Part shown: positions 35,468 through 44,913 of the stretch, one piece after another
How the letters are laid out: every line of letters begins with the position of its first letter
Position numbering within the stretch: position 1 is the stretch's first letter
Notes under the pieces: model-generated
Seen by the model: the letters and a program-made list of their open reading frames with translations, nothing else
Database searches by the model: none
Told to the model about the DNA's origin: nothing
Position numbers and translations under genes: made by a program
Source of the DNA: Oceanidesulfovibrio marinus
GTDB lineage: Bacteria > Desulfobacterota > Desulfovibrionia > Desulfovibrionales > Desulfovibrionaceae
NCBI RefSeq assembly: GCF_013085545.1
Contig: NZ_CP039543.1
Span: 372,001 to 436,000, forward strand
Reading direction: 5' to 3'
Length of the DNA stretch: 64,000 nt

Positions 35468-36927
35468 GCAGGAAACGGTTCCTCGGCAACGCCGCCATCC
35501 TCATCGCGACCGAAGTCCTGGTCAAGATCCTCGGCATCGTCATCACCGTGCTCATCGCGCGGTTTCTGGGCGTGGAGCAGTTCGGCCTGCTGGCCTTTGC
35601 CTATGCCACGTCCGAGATGTTTCTGATCGTCTTCGACTTCGGGTTCGACAGGATGGCCGTGCGGGACGTGGCCAGAAAGCCGCAACGGGCCAGCCGCTTC
35701 CTGGTCAACATCTCGGTCATCAAGGGAGGGCTCTACCTGCCGGCCGCGCTGTGCTGCATGCTTTTCGTCTCCCTGCGCGGGCAGGACCACGGCTCGCTGT
35801 TCGTCATCATGCTGGCCTTCCTGGCCGTGGCTGCGCAACGGCATATGTGGTTCATCTGCTCCTTGTTCCGCGCCGGACAGATCATGATGCGGGAAGGGCA
35901 GGTGCGGTTCGTCTTCGCCTCCTGCTCCTTTATGCTCAGCGTCGTGTTGCTGCTGCTTCACTTCGGACTCAAAGAGATTTTGTTCGCCAGGCTGGCCGCC
36001 CTGACGCTGGCCATCGGCCTGGCCCTGTATTTTGCGAAACGGGACCTCGGGCTGCGCTGGGTCCGGCCCGATAAGCGCTACGCCAAGCGACTGCTCGTCC
36101 GCGGCATCCCGTTCGCGCTCATGGTCATCTGCATCAACCTGAACATGTTTCTGCCCACGGTGGCACTGGGCATGTTCCAGGGCGACGCCGCGGCCGGGAT
36201 CTACGCCGCTGGCCTGAAGCTCGTGGAGCCGTTCGGCATGCTGCCGGAGGCCATGAGCTGGGCCATCCTGCCGGCGCTGTCCCTGGCCTGGGGGCGGTCC
36301 GAGGCCGAGTTCTCGACCACGCTGCATGACGGCCTGCGTTATCTTTCGCTGCTCAGCCTGCCCCTGGCCGTGGGCATCCTGTTCGTGGGGCGCGACGCCG
36401 TGGTGCTCATCTTCGGGCAGGAGTACCTCAAGAGCGCCGCGGTGCTGTCTCTGCTGGCGCTGTCCCTGGTGCCGGACTACATGAACTCCCTGTTCAGCTC
36501 CATGCTCATGTCCATGAATCGGGAGCGGACCGCCCTCCGGGTATCCGCGGCCGGCGCGGCCTGCACGCTGATCGCCTGCGTAGGGCTCATCCCTGCGTTC
36601 GGCCCGGCCGGCGCGGCCGCCGCCTGCCTGATCTCCGAGAGCCTGATGTTCGTTGTCCTGGTCCGGCTGCTGCATAAATCGTTGCGGCTTGGTCCGCTGC
36701 TGGCGTGCATGGGACGCATAGCCGTGGCTACTGCCGTAATGGCCGGCGCGCTGGTGCTGATGGACAGTCTGGGCTGGAACCTCTTTGTGCGGGTGCCGCT
36801 GGCCATGGCCGTGTATGCGGCTGCTCTGGTCTTCGTGGTTCGGGAGGTGAGCACCCACGAGGCCCGCACTGGCATCGACATGCTCGCCAGCCGCCTGCCC
36901 GGCAAGCTGCGCAGGAGCGAGCCATGA
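35464..36927 (+). CDS. Polysaccharide flippase (Wzx-like), second locus
   Basis: A 487-residue MOP-superfamily exporter with about 12-14 helices. It opens with NAAILIATEVLVKILGIV and VEQFGLLAFAYATSEM, the oligosaccharide flippase pattern. Start ATG 35464 overlaps the ligase stop, and its end overlaps the next glycosyltransferase gene, both by 4 bases. It moves the finished undecaprenyl-linked unit outward. Confidence 0.9.
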   Translation: MSRKRFLGNAAILIATEVLVKILGIVITVLIARFLGVEQFGLLAFAYATSEMFLIVFDFGFDRMAVRDVARKPQRASRFLVNISVIKGGLYLPAALCCMLFVSLRGQDHGSLFVIMLAFLAVAAQRHMWFICSLFRAGQIMMREGQVRFVFASCSFMLSVVLLLLHFGLKEILFARLAALTLAIGLALYFAKRDLGLRWVRPDKRYAKRLLVRGIPFALMVICINLNMFLPTVALGMFQGDAAAGIYAAGLKLVEPFGMLPEAMSWAILPALSLAWGRSEAEFSTTLHDGLRYLSLLSLPLAVGILFVGRDAVVLIFGQEYLKSAAVLSLLALSLVPDYMNSLFSSMLMSMNRERTALRVSAAGAACTLIACVGLIPAFGPAGAAAACLISESLMFVVLVRLLHKSLRLGPLLACMGRIAVATAVMAGALVLMDSLGWNLFVRVPLAMAVYAAALVFVVREVSTHEARTGIDMLASRLPGKLRRSEP

Positions 36928-37913
36928 CGCAGCTGACGCAGAAATCTACCTCGGCCGCCACCCCGGCCATCAGCGTTGTCGTACCGCACTACAACCGCGG
37001 GGACATCGTGCTGCGGACCCTGCAGGCCTTGGAAGAGCAGCGGCTGGACGCACCGTATGAAGTGATTGTGGTGGACGACTGCTCCACGGATGGCAGCTGG
37101 GATCTGATCCAGGAGTTCGCGCAATCGCGCGGCGAGTGGCTGCAGGCCATCCGGCTGGAGCGCAACTCCAACGCCTCGGCCGCGCGCAACGCCGGGTTGG
37201 CCAGGGTTCGCGCGCCACTGGTGCTGTTCCTGGATGCGGACATCGTGACCAGACCGGACGTGCTGGCCGCGCATCTGGAGGGGCACACCCTCCGGCCAGA
37301 GGAGAATGTCGTGCTGCTGGGCGTGGTCCGTTTTCCCGAGGACCTGCCCCTGACCGGCCTGCGCAGGCTGATGAACCCGGCCGGGCAGTGGGACGACATC
37401 GAGCCCGGGGCTGAGCTGCCCTGGTGGAACGTCTTTTCCGGCCACGTCTCCATGAAGGCGTCGTTTGTACGCGCCGTGGGCGGGTTCGACGAGGACCTGG
37501 CCATCTTCCACGATATCGAGCTGGGCAAGCGGCTGCACGACCAGGGCATGCGGCTCTACCTGGCGGACAAGGCCGTGGGCAGCCACTACCACGACAGGAC
37601 ACTGCCGCAGATCGTGCGCTTCAGCGAGGCGTACGGCCGGTACTTTGCCGAGCTCGGCAGCCGCGACGACCCGGAGCTGTACGAGCACGTCCACGAAAGC
37701 TGGTACTGCGAGACCGGCCCGCGCGTCGTGGCCAAGAGCATTCTGGGAGCCGCGGTGGGCAACGCCCTTGTCCGGCCGCTCACCGTGCCGCTGGCGAGCT
37801 TTCTGTTGGATCGTATCCCGGCCATTGGCAACCCCCTGACCCGGCTGATCCTCTTCCACGTCGGCCACCGGGCGTTCCTCAGAAACTACAGGCCCCGCGG
37901 CGGTGCGGCATGA
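36924..37913 (+). CDS. Family 2 glycosyltransferase
   Basis: A 329-residue GT-A enzyme with VVVPHYNRGD near the N terminus, the nucleotide-binding VVDDCSTDGS, and the DXD-type FLDADIV. Cytoplasmic, adding a sugar to the lipid-linked unit. 4-base overlaps link it to the flippase and the next transferase. The added sugar cannot be read from sequence. Confidence 0.88.
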   Translation: MTQLTQKSTSAATPAISVVVPHYNRGDIVLRTLQALEEQRLDAPYEVIVVDDCSTDGSWDLIQEFAQSRGEWLQAIRLERNSNASAARNAGLARVRAPLVLFLDADIVTRPDVLAAHLEGHTLRPEENVVLLGVVRFPEDLPLTGLRRLMNPAGQWDDIEPGAELPWWNVFSGHVSMKASFVRAVGGFDEDLAIFHDIELGKRLHDQGMRLYLADKAVGSHYHDRTLPQIVRFSEAYGRYFAELGSRDDPELYEHVHESWYCETGPRVVAKSILGAAVGNALVRPLTVPLASFLLDRIPAIGNPLTRLILFHVGHRAFLRNYRPRGGAA

Positions 37914-38896
37914 CCGATTTTTCCGTGCTCATCGTCAACTGGAACGGCCGCGGCTATCTCGAAAAATGCCTGCGCTCCGTGTACGGCTCCATGGGGGAGG
38001 CGGAGTTCCAGTGCGTGGTGGTGGACAACGCCTCCACCGACGGCAGCGTGGCCATGGTGCGCGAGCAGTTTCCGCAGGTGACACTGGTGGAGAGCGGCTC
38101 CAACCTGGGCTTTGCCCGCGGCAACAACCTCGGCTTCGACTACTGCCAGGGCCGATACGTGTTTCTGGTCAACTCGGACATCGAGATGCACACCGGCGGT
38201 TTTGCCGAGCTCTACGCCTATATGGATGCGCATCCCGAGGCGGGCATGGTGGGGCCGAAGGTGCTGAACCCGGACCTGACCCTGCAGGCCAACTGCCTGA
38301 TTCTGCCGAACCCATGGAACATCGTGCTGCGCGCTCTGGCTTTGGATCGGCTTCTCGCGCGGTTCGGCATAGCCAGCGGGGAGTTCGCCCCGGAATCGGC
38401 TTATGACCGGGAGCACGAGGTGGACGCCCTGGTGGGCTGCTTTCTGGGCGTGCGGCGCGAGGCCCTGGACCAGGTCGGGCCGCTGGACTCGGACTTTTTC
38501 ATGTACGGAGAGGACCTGGACTGGTGCAAGCGATTCCACCAAGCCGGATGGTCCATCTGTTTGTGCCCGCAGGTCGCCGTGATCCACTACGGCGGCGGCA
38601 GCTCGGACAACGCACCAGTGCCGTTCTATCTGGAGCTGAAGCGCAGCTCTTTGCGGTACTGGGCCAAGCATTACGGGATGCTCGGAATGGTCTGGTGCCG
38701 GCTGGTGACCATGCTGCACGAGGCGGTGCGCGTGCTTTTCGGTGTAGCCGGGATGATCGCGCGGCCGTCGCAGCGGGATATTTTCCAAAGCAAGGCGCGC
38801 CGCAGCCTCGCCTGTCTGGGCCGGCTGCTCAACCCGGGATGGGGCCTGCAAAGCCCGAAGGAGCGACCGAAGGAGCAATTGGGCCATGGCGGGTGA
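37910..38896 (+). CDS. Family 2 glycosyltransferase (rhamnosyltransferase-like)
   Basis: A 328-residue GT2 of the WcaA/rhamnosyltransferase-like branch: VLIVNWNGRGYLEKCL, VVVDNASTDGS, NLGFARGNN and FLVNSDIE. A C-terminal membrane-associated region follows ALVGCFLGVRREA and DSDFFMYGEDLDWC. The start overlaps the preceding stop by 4 bases, and the next gene begins 10 bases before its end. Confidence 0.88.
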   Translation: MTDFSVLIVNWNGRGYLEKCLRSVYGSMGEAEFQCVVVDNASTDGSVAMVREQFPQVTLVESGSNLGFARGNNLGFDYCQGRYVFLVNSDIEMHTGGFAELYAYMDAHPEAGMVGPKVLNPDLTLQANCLILPNPWNIVLRALALDRLLARFGIASGEFAPESAYDREHEVDALVGCFLGVRREALDQVGPLDSDFFMYGEDLDWCKRFHQAGWSICLCPQVAVIHYGGGSSDNAPVPFYLELKRSSLRYWAKHYGMLGMVWCRLVTMLHEAVRVLFGVAGMIARPSQRDIFQSKARRSLACLGRLLNPGWGLQSPKERPKEQLGHGG

Positions 38897-39779
38897 CGGC
38901 GGATACGTCCTCATCACGGCGGCGCGCGACGAGGCGCAGTACATCGGCGCGACCATCGAGTCGGTCATTGCGCAGGATATCCAGCCTTTGCGCTGGGTTA
39001 TTGTCAGCGATGGCTCCACGGACGAAACCGACGCCATTGTGGAGTCCTTTGCCGGCCGCCATGGCTTCATCCGGCTGCTGCGCAGGCAGGGGAGCGCACA
39101 GCGCGACTTCTCCTCCAAGGTCATGGCCCTGCGCGAGGGCATGGCGCTGCTCGAAGACATCGCCTGCCCGTACCTGGGCATCCTGGACGCCGACGTGACC
39201 TTTGGGCCGGACTACTACCGCGCGCTGTTGCAATTGTTCGATGAAAATCCGAAGCTGGGCATAGCCGGGGGCGGCCTGTGGGACAAGACGCCCGGCGGGT
39301 TCGTGCGCCAGGTGCAAAGCCTGGGCAGCGTGTCCGGCCCGGTGCAGATGTTCCGTCGCGCGTGCTACGAGCAGATCGGCGGGTACCAGCCCGTGACCTG
39401 CGGCGAGGACGCTGTGGCCGAGATATCCGCGCGCATGCATGGCTGGGAGACGCGGACCTTTCCGGAGCTCAAGGTGCTGCACCACCGCCTCACCGGCACG
39501 GAAGGCGCCGGCGTGTGGAAGGCGCGCGTGCGCCTGGGCGTGCAGGACCACCGTATCGGCTACACGCCCCTGTTCGAGATCGTGCGGGCCGTATCGCGCC
39601 TGCGGGAGCGGCCCTGCGTGCTCGGCGCGGCCGCGCTCCTGGCCGGTTACTTCGGCGCACGCCTGCGCCGGGAGCCGTACCAGGTTTCGAGCGAGTTCCG
39701 CGCGTACTTCCGCCGGGAGCAGCTCCACCGCCTGAAGGCGCGGATCGGGTTACGAGGAAACCACGAAGGAGGCGTCTGA
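38886..39779 (+). CDS. Family 2 glycosyltransferase
   Basis: A 297-residue GT2: LITAARDEAQYIGATIESV, VSDGSTDETD, the DXD motif in GILDADVTF, and a later CGEDAVAEISARM loop. The C-terminal tail is basic and may bind the membrane. It overlaps its neighbours on both sides. Confidence 0.88.
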   Translation: MAGDGGYVLITAARDEAQYIGATIESVIAQDIQPLRWVIVSDGSTDETDAIVESFAGRHGFIRLLRRQGSAQRDFSSKVMALREGMALLEDIACPYLGILDADVTFGPDYYRALLQLFDENPKLGIAGGGLWDKTPGGFVRQVQSLGSVSGPVQMFRRACYEQIGGYQPVTCGEDAVAEISARMHGWETRTFPELKVLHHRLTGTEGAGVWKARVRLGVQDHRIGYTPLFEIVRAVSRLRERPCVLGAAALLAGYFGARLRREPYQVSSEFRAYFRREQLHRLKARIGLRGNHEGGV

Positions 39780-41182
39780 TGATGTATGATACGCCGCAAT
39801 GCCGGCCGCATGGCCGGTTCAACGCGTCGCGGGCATCCTTGCTGCGGCGCATTCTGACGTGCATCGCCGTGCTCGCGCTGGCGTTTCTGGCTGTTTCGGC
39901 GCAGGCGGCCACCTACCATGTGGAGGCTGGCGCTACCGGGGCCAACGACGGCTCCTCCACGGCGCCGTTCGCCACCATTGCCCAGGCCGCGAGGGTGGCC
40001 CGGGCCGGGGATACGGTCTATGTGGAGCAGGGCGAGTACAACGAGTCGGTCGTGCTGGAGCACTCCGGCAAGGAAAACACGCCCATCATCTTCGTCGGCC
40101 AGGACCGGCCCGAGGTCCATGGCGCCGGCGGTCCTGGATTCTTCATTTCCGGCAACCACGTCACGGTGCAGGGCTTCGACGTATCCGGGGGCGTCTTCGG
40201 CATCCACGTCACCGGCTCCAACGTCAATCTGCTGGGCAACTACGTCCACCACAACCGCCACGACGGCATCCGCGTGGATGGGGCCATGGACGTGCATATC
40301 CAAAACGGCGAGATTTACGACAACGGACCCGGCAACGCCGTGGGCATCTGGCTGGCGGGATCGGTGTACGACCTCGTGGTCCAGGACGTGGACATCAGCA
40401 GCACCGGCATCCAGAAAACCGGGATCAACGCCTATGAGGCCGGGGAGTCCAACGGCATCATCCTGCGCAACGTCAATATCCACGACCATCCGGAGTACGG
40501 CGCGAGCCTCATGGCCGAGTCTCCGGGCGAGCTGACCGACATCCGCATCATCAACTGCCGCTTCGACCACAACGGCTTCGGCGCGGTTCACACCATCGGC
40601 GACATGCGCTACCGCCTGGGCAACGTGCTCATCCAGCGCGCCACCCGGAGCATTGTGGAGAAGAGCGTTTTTTCCAACGGGCCCGGCTGGGGCATGGACT
40701 GCTACACCTCTGACCGGCTGGTGATCCGCAACAACCTCTTTCTCGACAATATGGACTCCGGCGACCCGGCCGTGGGGCCGGGCATCGGCCTGGAGGTCAA
40801 CGCCGGTCAGGACAACCTGATCCTGCACAACGTGTTCTACGGCAACAGCATCGGCCTGTTCACCAGCTACCTCGACTCAGGCGGGCCATGGCCTCCGGGG
40901 CCGGCGTTCGACGTAGTTCAGAACAACATTTTCTGGAGCAACGACGAGGACATGCAGGTGACCAGCGAGGACAACCCGCCGCTCACGGTGTTGCAGGGGG
41001 CCAACCTTATGGGCGTCGATCCCCAATTTATGGACCCGGCCGGCCTTGATTTCCATCTGGCCCAGGGCAGCCCGGCCATAGATGCCGGCGTCGATGCCGG
41101 CGTGGAGGACGATTTCGACGGCAACCCCAGGCCACAAGGCAAGGCGCCGGACATCGGCGCATTCGAGTTCCAGCAGCAATGA
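39779..41182 (+). CDS. Exported right-handed beta-helix protein (pectate-lyase-like/NosD-like)
   Basis: A 467-residue secreted protein. A basic N terminus and hydrophobic segment end AVSAQA-A (cleavage near residue 41). A DUF1565-type opening (GSSTAPFATIAQAARVARAGDTVYVEQGEYNE) is followed by many parallel beta-helix turns (HNRHDGIRVDG, IWLAGSVYDLVVQDVDI). It ends P-D-I-G-A-F-E-F, as in choice-of-anchor proteins. It may bind, epimerise or cleave the polymer in the periplasm. AAGGAGG lies 6 bases before the ATG. Confidence 0.8.
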   Translation: MMYDTPQCRPHGRFNASRASLLRRILTCIAVLALAFLAVSAQAATYHVEAGATGANDGSSTAPFATIAQAARVARAGDTVYVEQGEYNESVVLEHSGKENTPIIFVGQDRPEVHGAGGPGFFISGNHVTVQGFDVSGGVFGIHVTGSNVNLLGNYVHHNRHDGIRVDGAMDVHIQNGEIYDNGPGNAVGIWLAGSVYDLVVQDVDISSTGIQKTGINAYEAGESNGIILRNVNIHDHPEYGASLMAESPGELTDIRIINCRFDHNGFGAVHTIGDMRYRLGNVLIQRATRSIVEKSVFSNGPGWGMDCYTSDRLVIRNNLFLDNMDSGDPAVGPGIGLEVNAGQDNLILHNVFYGNSIGLFTSYLDSGGPWPPGPAFDVVQNNIFWSNDEDMQVTSEDNPPLTVLQGANLMGVDPQFMDPAGLDFHLAQGSPAIDAGVDAGVEDDFDGNPRPQGKAPDIGAFEFQQQ

Positions 41183-42390
41183 GTGAGCGCGGCGGCAGGA
41201 CCGGCGACCCCATGCGCGTCTGCGTGGTGCGGCAGTACTACTTTCCGCAGGACCCGCGCGTGCGCAAGGAGGTGAGCGCGCTTTTGGAGCGCGGGCACGA
41301 GGTGGACGTGGTCTGCCTGCGCAAGGAGGGCGAACCTCGGGAGGACACATGGCGCGGAGCCCGCATCCACAGGTTGCCCATGTCGCACAAGCGTGGCGGT
41401 GTGCTGGGATATGTCTGGAACTACTCCGTTTTCCTTCTGCTCGCGACGCTGGCGTGCCTGAAGCTTCACGTCCGCAGGCGGTTCCATGTGGTGCAGGTGA
41501 ACACCATGCCCGACATCCTGGTGTTCAGCGCGTTGATGCCGCGGTTGCTGGGGGCTCGGGTGCTGCTGGACATGCACGAGGTCATGCCCGAGCTGTTCAT
41601 GAGCATCTACGCTATCCCCAGCCGGCATCCCCTGGTGCGGCTGCTCAAGGTGCTGGAATGGCTGAGCCTGAAGGCGGCGAACCGGATCATCACGGTGAAC
41701 GAGCAGTGCGCCGCGATTTTTCGGAGCAGGGGACTCGCGCCCGGCAAGCTCTCCATTATTCTGAACGTCCCGGAGCTGCCGGAAGAGGCGCAGGCAGCGG
41801 CGGAATCCGATGCGTCTTTGCAGAACGAGGAGGGCGAGCCGTTCCGGCTCTTCAGCCACGGCAGCATCCTGCCGCGGTACGGCTACGCCGTGCTCATCCG
41901 GGCCATGCGGCTGCTGCTGGACCAGGGCCGCAACGTGCGGCTGGACATCGTGGGCCAGGGCGAGCAACAGTCCGAGCTGGAGGCGCTGTGCGCGGAGCTG
42001 CGGTTGGGGGATGCGGTGGCCTTCCACGGCTATCAGCCCTTTACCGAGCTGCTGAAGCCCATGCGCGCGGCCGATCTGTGCGTGGTGGCGCTTATCAAGG
42101 ACGTCTACACGGACATCATGCTGCCGAATAAACTGTTCGAGTACGTGGCCATGCGCAAGCCGGTCATCGCCTCCCGGACCGAGGCGGTCTTGGACTTCTT
42201 TGGCGAGGATGCCCTGGCGTACTACGAGTCTGAATCGCCGGAGGACATGGCGCGGACCATTGCGGCGCTGATGGACAACCCGGAGCGCCGCGCAGCCATG
42301 ACCGCGCAGGCGTGGCAACGCATGGAACCGGTGATGTGGGAGCGCCACAAGGTCGAGTACCTGGAGATAGTCGAGAGCATGCATCGCTGA
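41179..42390 (+). CDS. Family 4 glycosyltransferase
   Basis: A 403-residue GT-B enzyme. The N-terminal acceptor domain starts RVCVVRQYYFPQDPRVRKEV. The C-terminal donor domain has FSHGSILPRYG, LDIVGQGEQ and a P-N-K-L-F-E-Y-V-A segment replacing the usual E-x7-E nucleotide-sugar site. It overlaps the beta-helix gene by ATGA and is the last obvious enzyme of the second locus. Confidence 0.87.
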   Translation: MSERGGRTGDPMRVCVVRQYYFPQDPRVRKEVSALLERGHEVDVVCLRKEGEPREDTWRGARIHRLPMSHKRGGVLGYVWNYSVFLLLATLACLKLHVRRRFHVVQVNTMPDILVFSALMPRLLGARVLLDMHEVMPELFMSIYAIPSRHPLVRLLKVLEWLSLKAANRIITVNEQCAAIFRSRGLAPGKLSIILNVPELPEEAQAAAESDASLQNEEGEPFRLFSHGSILPRYGYAVLIRAMRLLLDQGRNVRLDIVGQGEQQSELEALCAELRLGDAVAFHGYQPFTELLKPMRAADLCVVALIKDVYTDIMLPNKLFEYVAMRKPVIASRTEAVLDFFGEDALAYYESESPEDMARTIAALMDNPERRAAMTAQAWQRMEPVMWERHKVEYLEIVESMHR

Positions 42391-42457
42391 CACCAGCGAC
42401 ACGAAATGTATTCATGTTGTATCGCAGTAATATGTATTATACGCAGAGGCCGGACAT

Positions 42458-43012
42458 ATGATCAGGATATTCTACACAATCGTATTGCTGTGCATATTTA
42501 TCGTGGGTGCCGTGGCGGACTCATACGGCTTCACCGTGTTCGGCCATGGACGCAACATGTGCCGCGCACTGGCGTTGGACAGCCCGGACTCCTGCTACGA
42601 CGGCACCGGCGATGACGACGGTTATCTGTGTCTGGGCATTACGGACTCGTACATCGGCGTCTGCAACATGCATCTGGAAGGACGCATGAGGGCCATGTGC
42701 ACCGCCATCATTACAAAGGATGTTTCCATCTGCCAGACAGAGCTTGTGCGTTGGGACAGAGCCATGTGCGAGGCCATTGTTCAGCAACGACCGGATATCT
42801 GCAGGAACAGACTATCCGGCGAGGATATGTACTTCTGTCTTGCCGTGGTGAACCGCGATCCCAACATCTGCGAGGTGCATCTGAAGGAAGAGGAAGAGCA
42901 CCTCTATGAGTACTCCTATGGCTTGAAAACCACTGACGAGTACGCCCCCAACCAGGTGAACGAGGAAGAGGCGCAGGAGATCAATGAAGGCGAGGTGCGG
43001 GAGATGCAGTAG
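42458..43012 (+). CDS. Secreted protein with five 23-residue C-x10-C repeats
   Basis: A 184-residue protein with an N-terminal signal or anchor helix (about residues 3-20). From residue 34 there are five units in exact 23-residue register, each C-x10-C followed by 11 residues: CRALALDSPDSC, CLGITDSYIGVC, CTAIITKDVSIC, CEAIVQQRPDIC and CLAVVNRDPNIC. A Glu-rich tail ends it. The even spacing suggests a disulfide-stapled helical solenoid in the periplasm. I do not recognise the family. It lies 67 bases after the last glycosyltransferase and may belong to that operon. Confidence 0.75.
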   Translation: MIRIFYTIVLLCIFIVGAVADSYGFTVFGHGRNMCRALALDSPDSCYDGTGDDDGYLCLGITDSYIGVCNMHLEGRMRAMCTAIITKDVSICQTELVRWDRAMCEAIVQQRPDICRNRLSGEDMYFCLAVVNRDPNICEVHLKEEEEHLYEYSYGLKTTDEYAPNQVNEEEAQEINEGEVREMQ

Positions 43013-43068
43013 CCATCGGCCACGCTGCGTAAGATGTACGTCCCCGAATCAATCAATCTGTAGGGCCA

Positions 43069-44664
43069 TCAGTCCACATCGCTTTGGAGCGGCGTTTCCC
43101 TGGGCGCAGGAGCCTGCCCCATGGCCGTGCGCGCTCCGGCCGGATAGCGCAGCAGCGCGTACCCCTGCGTGGCCGCCCCCTCCGCGAGCAGAACAGCCCC
43201 GTCATCCCCGTCATCCCCGAAGATAATTCCCCGCCGTCCCCGGAACCACGCCGCGATATCGGCGGCCGTGGCGAAGCGGGTCGCACGTTCGCTGAGGATT
43301 TGCAGCAGCTCCTGGTAAAACTCGCCAAGGTTGCGCTCCGGCGCCACGCTGCGCATGTGCCACAGCAGGGTGAGCACGCCGCCGTGCGCCAGGACGTGGT
43401 CGGCCACGGGCATGCAGTCGTCCATGGCCTGCGCCGCGTTCCTGTCCATATACTTGCTGTTGAAGAGCGCCATATCCTGAATATGCATGGGTACTTCCAG
43501 TAAATTCTCAGTCCCGGACGGCCGGAAGACGATGGCCGTGCCGGCGCGGAAGCCCACGGCGTCGTTGTAGCCGCAGGTAGAGTCGTAGGCGAAGCCGGCC
43601 CGGTCCAGCACGGCGGGTGAGCCCTCGTCAAAGCAAAGCCAGTGCATGCGCACGCCGGCGGGTGTCTCACCGCTGGCCTGTGCGATGCGTTGGCGCTCGT
43701 CCTGCGCCGCGGCAGGGTCGCGCCAGGCGTCCAGCCCGTGCAGGCCGATTTCGCAGCCGGCCTCGCGCACCTTGTGCAGCTCCGGGGCGAGGCTGAGCAC
43801 GTCGTAGCGCGCGGCGCGGCGCTCCGGATGGTCCAGGCCCACGTTCTCGCCGGGCCGGTCCTTGTAGGGAATCATGAAGTATGTCGATGGCCTGCCGTCC
43901 TCCAAGCGCAGGTACTCGTCAAAGCAGAGCCAGATGTCCCTGGCCAGCCCGGCCAGGATGAGCGGCGTCTTGGCCGCGGCGAGGAGGTTGGCCGCGAGAT
44001 AGCGGGCGGGTATGTCCCGGCGCAGCCATTTGCGGAACGAGCCCACCGTGGCGCGGTGCAGAAAGCCGAGGGTAGAGTGGTCCAGGCCGTGGTCGCGCAG
44101 GCGCGCGAAGTCCACGTCGTGCGTGAGGCAGACAAAGTGGCTGACGCCGTGCGGCCGCGGCGGCACCTCGCAGAGTTCCACGCCGGCGGCGCGCAGGCAC
44201 TCCCGCAGCAGGGCGATGTGCAGGTCCAGTGTCGGGACCGGGGCCCACTCCTGCGGCTGGCCGTCCGTGAGCAGCAGACGCAGCTCCGCGAGCAGGTCAT
44301 AGCCCAGGTGGAATGCGTCGGTTTCTTCGCCCATTTTTCGCACGCCCCACACGCCGTCCCTGGACACGAGAAAGGGTTCGCCGTCCTCGGGGGAAAACGC
44401 GCGCAGCAGGCCGTAGATAGGCAGCTCGTGTCCAAGAAACTGGACAGCGCGAGGGGGATTGCTCTGCCCCGAGTCGTTCTGCGCGGTCGGGCTGTACGTG
44501 ATGACGCAGGACGGAGGTGCGGGCAGCTCCGGCGCCGGACCAGAGCAGTGGAGCAGGATGCGCGCCTCCTCGCCCGGCGTATGGAAGCGGAAGGGCGTCT
44601 TGAACAGCTCGAACAGCTCGTTGACGAGCGGGCGATCCGCATCGGCACAGCACACCGTAATCAT
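43069..44664 (-). CDS. Large NodB-like polysaccharide deacetylase homologue
   Basis: A 531-residue cytoplasmic protein. An N-terminal domain of unknown function (about 1-165) precedes a deacetylase-like barrel with THDVD at residues 181-185 instead of TFDDG, and HGLDAW further on as the histidine motif. An RMHWLCFDE and a YDSTCGYN segment follow. Proteins of this architecture occur with surface polysaccharide genes and often modify or cleave sugars. It faces the second exopolysaccharide operon tail to tail. Catalytic activity is likely but the substrate is unknown. Confidence 0.7.
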   Translation of the reverse strand: MITVCCADADRPLVNELFELFKTPFRFHTPGEEARILLHCSGPAPELPAPPSCVITYSPTAQNDSGQSNPPRAVQFLGHELPIYGLLRAFSPEDGEPFLVSRDGVWGVRKMGEETDAFHLGYDLLAELRLLLTDGQPQEWAPVPTLDLHIALLRECLRAAGVELCEVPPRPHGVSHFVCLTHDVDFARLRDHGLDHSTLGFLHRATVGSFRKWLRRDIPARYLAANLLAAAKTPLILAGLARDIWLCFDEYLRLEDGRPSTYFMIPYKDRPGENVGLDHPERRAARYDVLSLAPELHKVREAGCEIGLHGLDAWRDPAAAQDERQRIAQASGETPAGVRMHWLCFDEGSPAVLDRAGFAYDSTCGYNDAVGFRAGTAIVFRPSGTENLLEVPMHIQDMALFNSKYMDRNAAQAMDDCMPVADHVLAHGGVLTLLWHMRSVAPERNLGEFYQELLQILSERATRFATAADIAAWFRGRRGIIFGDDGDDGAVLLAEGAATQGYALLRYPAGARTAMGQAPAPRETPLQSDVD

Positions 44665-44913
44665 TACAAGGCTCCAGGCAGGACATTTAGCGGCTATTGG
44701 TTCCGGACGGTGCGCGGCTGCGCGGCATTATCGTTTGTTACCAGAGGATGGAAACGCCGGGTCTGGCGTGTGTTCAATAGCTGAACATGCGCCGCAGCCG
44801 CCACTACCAGTCGCTGCACGATATCCGCAGGCGGACCGTTTCTCAAGCGATCCGGTAATGGCGGGGCGTGGACCCCGATGCGCTCCGGCAATGTGTCCGG
44901 CCTTATAAGAACC

